Part shown: positions 61,370-64,000 of the stretch, piece by piece | Numbering within the stretch: the stretch's first letter is position 1 | Layout: each line of letters starts with the position of its first letter | DNA from: Bacteroidales bacterium | GTDB lineage: Bacteria > Bacteroidota > Bacteroidia > Bacteroidales > Marinilabiliaceae | Assembly: GCA_024401395.1 (NCBI GenBank) | Contig: JAKSLD010000008.1 | Coordinates: 62,001-126,000, forward strand | DNA length: 64,000 bases | Direction of reading: 5' to 3' | The notes under the pieces: generated by a model | What the model saw: only the letters and a program-made list of their open reading frames with translations | The model's database searches: none | Told to the model about the DNA's origin: nothing | Position numbers and translations under genes: made by a program

Positions 61370-64000
61370 TTAGAATCTACAGCTCATACCTGTTGTGAGC
61401 ATCGCCTTGACAGGGTCGCCATATATGAATTCTTGCTTGTCGTTGTTCAGGAGATTGTGACCCTGAACGAAGAACTCTACATGGTCGTTTGGTGTCCATC
61501 CTAACTTGAGGTTCAGGTTGCAGATGGCATCTTGAGTAGCACTGCCGTATGATGTCACAAATTCACGCTTCGACATGAAACTCATCAATGCTGATACGTT
61601 TATGATGTTTGTTGGCTTGTAGATAAGTCCAACTGAACCATAGAACGAAGGTGTCGACTTGTGCTTGTGATTGTTCTCAAGTATTGGCGAAGGTTGCTTG
61701 GTACTTGCAATGGAGAACAGACCTGTATTCTTGTCAATCGCAATATCATACTTGCAACCATAATATATACCGAGGAAGTCGCTTCTGTTGATTACTGTGC
61801 CCTTCTCGCCAGTGTATGTCTGGTCGCCATTGAGGTATGCCTGATGAATCTTCTCGTAATCTGCCTCTGTAAGCAGACCTTCATATTTCGTCTTCAAACC
61901 TGCAGGGGCATTCGCACAATCTTGACCGTATGCTACAATGCTGGCCATGAATCTTGGGTCTGCTTGTGTATACTGATTCTTCATCGCCTCCATTGTAGCG
62001 TATGTCGTTGCGCCTGTTAGAATGGCGCTTGTGAAACCAGCTACAGATTTGTTTACACGTCCTTCCTCAGCAGCTTTGGCATCATTTACACAGTTGCCTA
62101 ACTGACTTCTGACACTACCAGCCTGTGAATACTCATAGAAATTGTCTACGCGTGTCTGCTGCCAGTTGAGGTTGGCCTTCATAATGAGTTTTGGAGTGAT
62201 AATCCAATCCACATTAGCCGAAACACCCATTTGCTTAGCCTTGAAAGGCACATTGCCATACTTGTATATTGAATGTGTATCGTATGTCTGGTCCCAGTTG
62301 TTGGTAATGTACCCAGCTACACCATCTGCTCCTTGTGTACTGTATGCCGACAAGGCGCCGTACATCCACTGCATGAATTTGTCGCCTGTAGTTGTAAGGT
62401 ACGAACTCATGGCCTTCAATGCTCCATAATCTTTCGATATAGAGTAATATGCCTCAAGGTCAATCATGATAGTGCTTGTAGGACGGGTACGATAACCGAG
62501 CTCAAATCCATCAAGATACATAAGGTCATGTGTCGAACCCTCAAGGTGAACGTACTTAGGCTTTGATACCGACTGACGGTCCATGAGGTATACTACTGAT
62601 GTATTTGTCAATACCGCAGCACGTGTAGCACGACCGTATGAGAATCTGATGAAGTTGCTGCCGTTGAGCTCTTTGTTTGCCTCTACCTGCCAGTTGAGGT
62701 TCTCTCGAGCTGGGTTTGTCGTGATGTCTAGACGCGCAGCAGCAGTGAATTTCCACTTGTTGTCTGTCTTGTAGTCTGCCTTAAATGCAGGAGCAATAGT
62801 GTATGTCGAAACCTTACCGCCCCAGAATGATGACATGGAGTATTCTACTCCGTTGATTGTCTCTAATCTGTCTTCTTCCTTGTCCTCTGACATATACATT
62901 GTCCATTCTACTGAAGGACGTATCTGCATCTTGTTGTCCATAAGGTTGAAGGTGTAGTCTGCAATAGCTCCAGCTCTGGTTACGTGAACTCGATAGCCTG
63001 GTGTGCCGACACAGTAGTCGTTTGCATGACGGTCATAGTTGAGAATCAATGACAATCCTTTGATCTTGCCGTTGATGTCAAAGAATATACCCTGGTTCTT
63101 ACGACCACCAAGTGTAAATACGCACTCGTCAAGTGTAGATGTATTTACGTTTGTCTTATTGTAACCTACTGTGAAGTCAAATGTGCTGTTCTCGCCTCTG
63201 ACGTTGAGGTAACCGTTGATAGCCTGCTGTTCCTTGGCCATCGATGGGTCTGGAATGAGCTCGTTGATATTAATCTGCTGGAATGTAACAGGATAATATA
63301 CTGGATTCTCATTTGTGCCCTCATTTGTACGGAGCTTGCCGACTTTGTCAAGGCTTATCCAGCCGCCTTTGAATGGCTCGGCTTTGCCTTCCCATGTACC
63401 ACCTTGTGGACCTTCCATGTAGCCTAGAGCTTCCCACTCTGGTGAATACCAGTAGTTCGCTTTGGTGCCAGGAACATATACGTCAGTTGTCGTACGCTTT
63501 CTTGTCTCAAGGTTGATCGAAACACCACCGGCAACGCGCTTGCCCATCTTCATGCGTGTGGCTGCCGATGCTACTGTCGTGCCGTTGTCAAGTGAAGTCT
63601 GGATTGTACCGCTTGTCATGTAGTCTGACTTGTCTCCTGGCTTTTCTGTAATGATGTTGATCACACCCGTAACAGCATTCTGACCATAAAGTGCAGATAC
63701 CGGACCACGTACTACCTCGATACATTTGATGTCCTCAATACCAATAGGAAGGTATTCCATGAACATCGATCCCGAAACGTAATCTGTGAGGTCTCGACCG
63801 TCCAGCAATAAACGTGTGCACTGGTTCTCTGTGTAGAGAAGTCGCTGTCCATCTGTAATGTTGTTTAGACCACGGAGCTGAACATCAAAGTTTCCGTTTG
63901 TCTTTGTCGATACCATGACACCAGGAACTAGTCGTAATGCCTCCTCAATAGAATTGCATCCCCATTGAAGAATCTCTTCCTTTGTAATCATCGTCGATGC
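61370..64000 (-). CDS. TonB-dependent receptor (5' end outside window)
   Basis: At least 876 residues are visible; the frame stays open past 63991 to the window edge, so the signal peptide and any N-terminal extension are missing. TonB plug domain: EEALRLVPGVMVSTKTNGNFDVQLRGL, the TRLLLDGRDLTDY loop and EVVRGPVSALYGQNAVTGVINIIT. A long beta-barrel follows, ending in the aromatic MLTTGMSCRF. It imports a large ligand such as a siderophore, cobalamin or glycan using TonB-ExbBD. No SusD-like partner adjoins downstream. Two isolated Cys pairs do not suggest a known subfamily. Confidence 0.92.
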   Translation of the reverse strand, partial: ASTMITKEEILQWGCNSIEEALRLVPGVMVSTKTNGNFDVQLRGLNNITDGQRLLYTENQCTRLLLDGRDLTDYVSGSMFMEYLPIGIEDIKCIEVVRGPVSALYGQNAVTGVINIITEKPGDKSDYMTSGTIQTSLDNGTTVASAATRMKMGKRVAGGVSINLETRKRTTTDVYVPGTKANYWYSPEWEALGYMEGPQGGTWEGKAEPFKGGWISLDKVGKLRTNEGTNENPVYYPVTFQQININELIPDPSMAKEQQAINGYLNVRGENSTFDFTVGYNKTNVNTSTLDECVFTLGGRKNQGIFFDINGKIKGLSLILNYDRHANDYCVGTPGYRVHVTRAGAIADYTFNLMDNKMQIRPSVEWTMYMSEDKEEDRLETINGVEYSMSSFWGGKVSTYTIAPAFKADYKTDNKWKFTAAARLDITTNPARENLNWQVEANKELNGSNFIRFSYGRATRAAVLTNTSVVYLMDRQSVSKPKYVHLEGSTHDLMYLDGFELGYRTRPTSTIMIDLEAYYSISKDYGALKAMSSYLTTTGDKFMQWMYGALSAYSTQGADGVAGYITNNWDQTYDTHSIYKYGNVPFKAKQMGVSANVDWIITPKLIMKANLNWQQTRVDNFYEYSQAGSVRSQLGNCVNDAKAAEEGRVNKSVAGFTSAILTGATTYATMEAMKNQYTQADPRFMASIVAYGQDCANAPAGLKTKYEGLLTEADYEKIHQAYLNGDQTYTGEKGTVINRSDFLGIYYGCKYDIAIDKNTGLFSIASTKQPSPILENNHKHKSTPSFYGSVGLIYKPTNIINVSALMSFMSKREFVTSYGSATQDAICNLNLKLGWTPNDHVEFFVQGHNLLNNDKQEFIYGDPVKAMLTTGMSCRF

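Overview
The window looks like chromosomal DNA of a Bacteroidales bacterium (Bacteroidota), probably from a gut or rumen habitat. It holds a SusC/SusD/SusE-like outer-membrane glycan module, Bacteroidota gene neighbourhoods (purH-mreB; sigma-54 regulator-lptE-TPR-secG; ExbB-ExbD-ExbD), many promoters with the Bacteroidota -7 element TAnnTTTG, few Shine-Dalgarno-like leaders, and short intergenic gaps. Genus cannot be fixed from the sequence alone. Well-expressed genes use an unusual amount of CTC for leucine.

Layout. 1-8.5 kb: end of a SPOR-domain protein, radC, two EamA permeases flanking frr, purH, mreB without mreC after it, a DUF4197 lipoprotein and a beta-barrel protein. 8.5-16.8 kb: tyrS, then a SusC-SusD-DUF5123-type lipoprotein operon behind an upstream region with four TGCGCA sites. 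16.9-21.1 kb (minus): DUF4954 protein and a YfhO-family membrane protein. 21.2-30.2 kb: asparaginase, ExbB/ExbD energy module, trpF-trpB-trpA and a Ca2+ P-type ATPase. 30.2-31.7 kb (minus): MlaF/MlaE lipid transporter. 31.8-39.0 kb: manC, an unknown protein, M16 peptidase, an Rpn/PDDEXK nuclease gene, tRNA-Phe, dCMP deaminase, S41 protease and a YqaA-like protein. 39.1-42.9 kb (minus): secG, TPR, lptE, sigma-54 activator, Nudix hydrolase. 43-49.4 kb: kdsB, metA (acetyltransferase type), two tRNA-Lys, glmS, rbfA, methyltransferase, LolC/E permease. 49.5-52.9 kb (minus): a sialate O-acetylesterase-like protein and a subtype-B tannase. 53-60.3 kb: four-gene tRNA/CvpA/MFS region, FKBP, acyltransferase, uxuA, mannonate oxidoreductase-like SDR, asd. 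60.4-64 kb (minus): an orphan secreted protein and a TonB-dependent receptor cut by the window edge.

Metabolic picture (inference): SusCD with a DUF4957/DUF5123-like lipoprotein, a tannase plus esterase pair and a hexuronate pair (uxuA, SDR) fit a bacterium that takes up plant cell-wall material such as pectin. The rest is housekeeping: envelope building (glmS, kdsB, manC, lptE, mla, mreB), amino acids (trp, asd, metA), translation (frr, tyrS, rbfA, tRNAs).

The most unusual structure is a family of seven intergenic repeats (near 16.8, 21.2, 35.1, 42.3, 49.4, 55.8 and 61.1 kb), all on the + strand. Each starts with a poly-A tract and a conserved head, AAAACTGCGAGCAACAAGG or a close variant, followed by degenerate units in an 11-nt register. 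A partial eighth copy lies inside the LolC/E-type gene. No transposase is attached, and I do not recognise the family.
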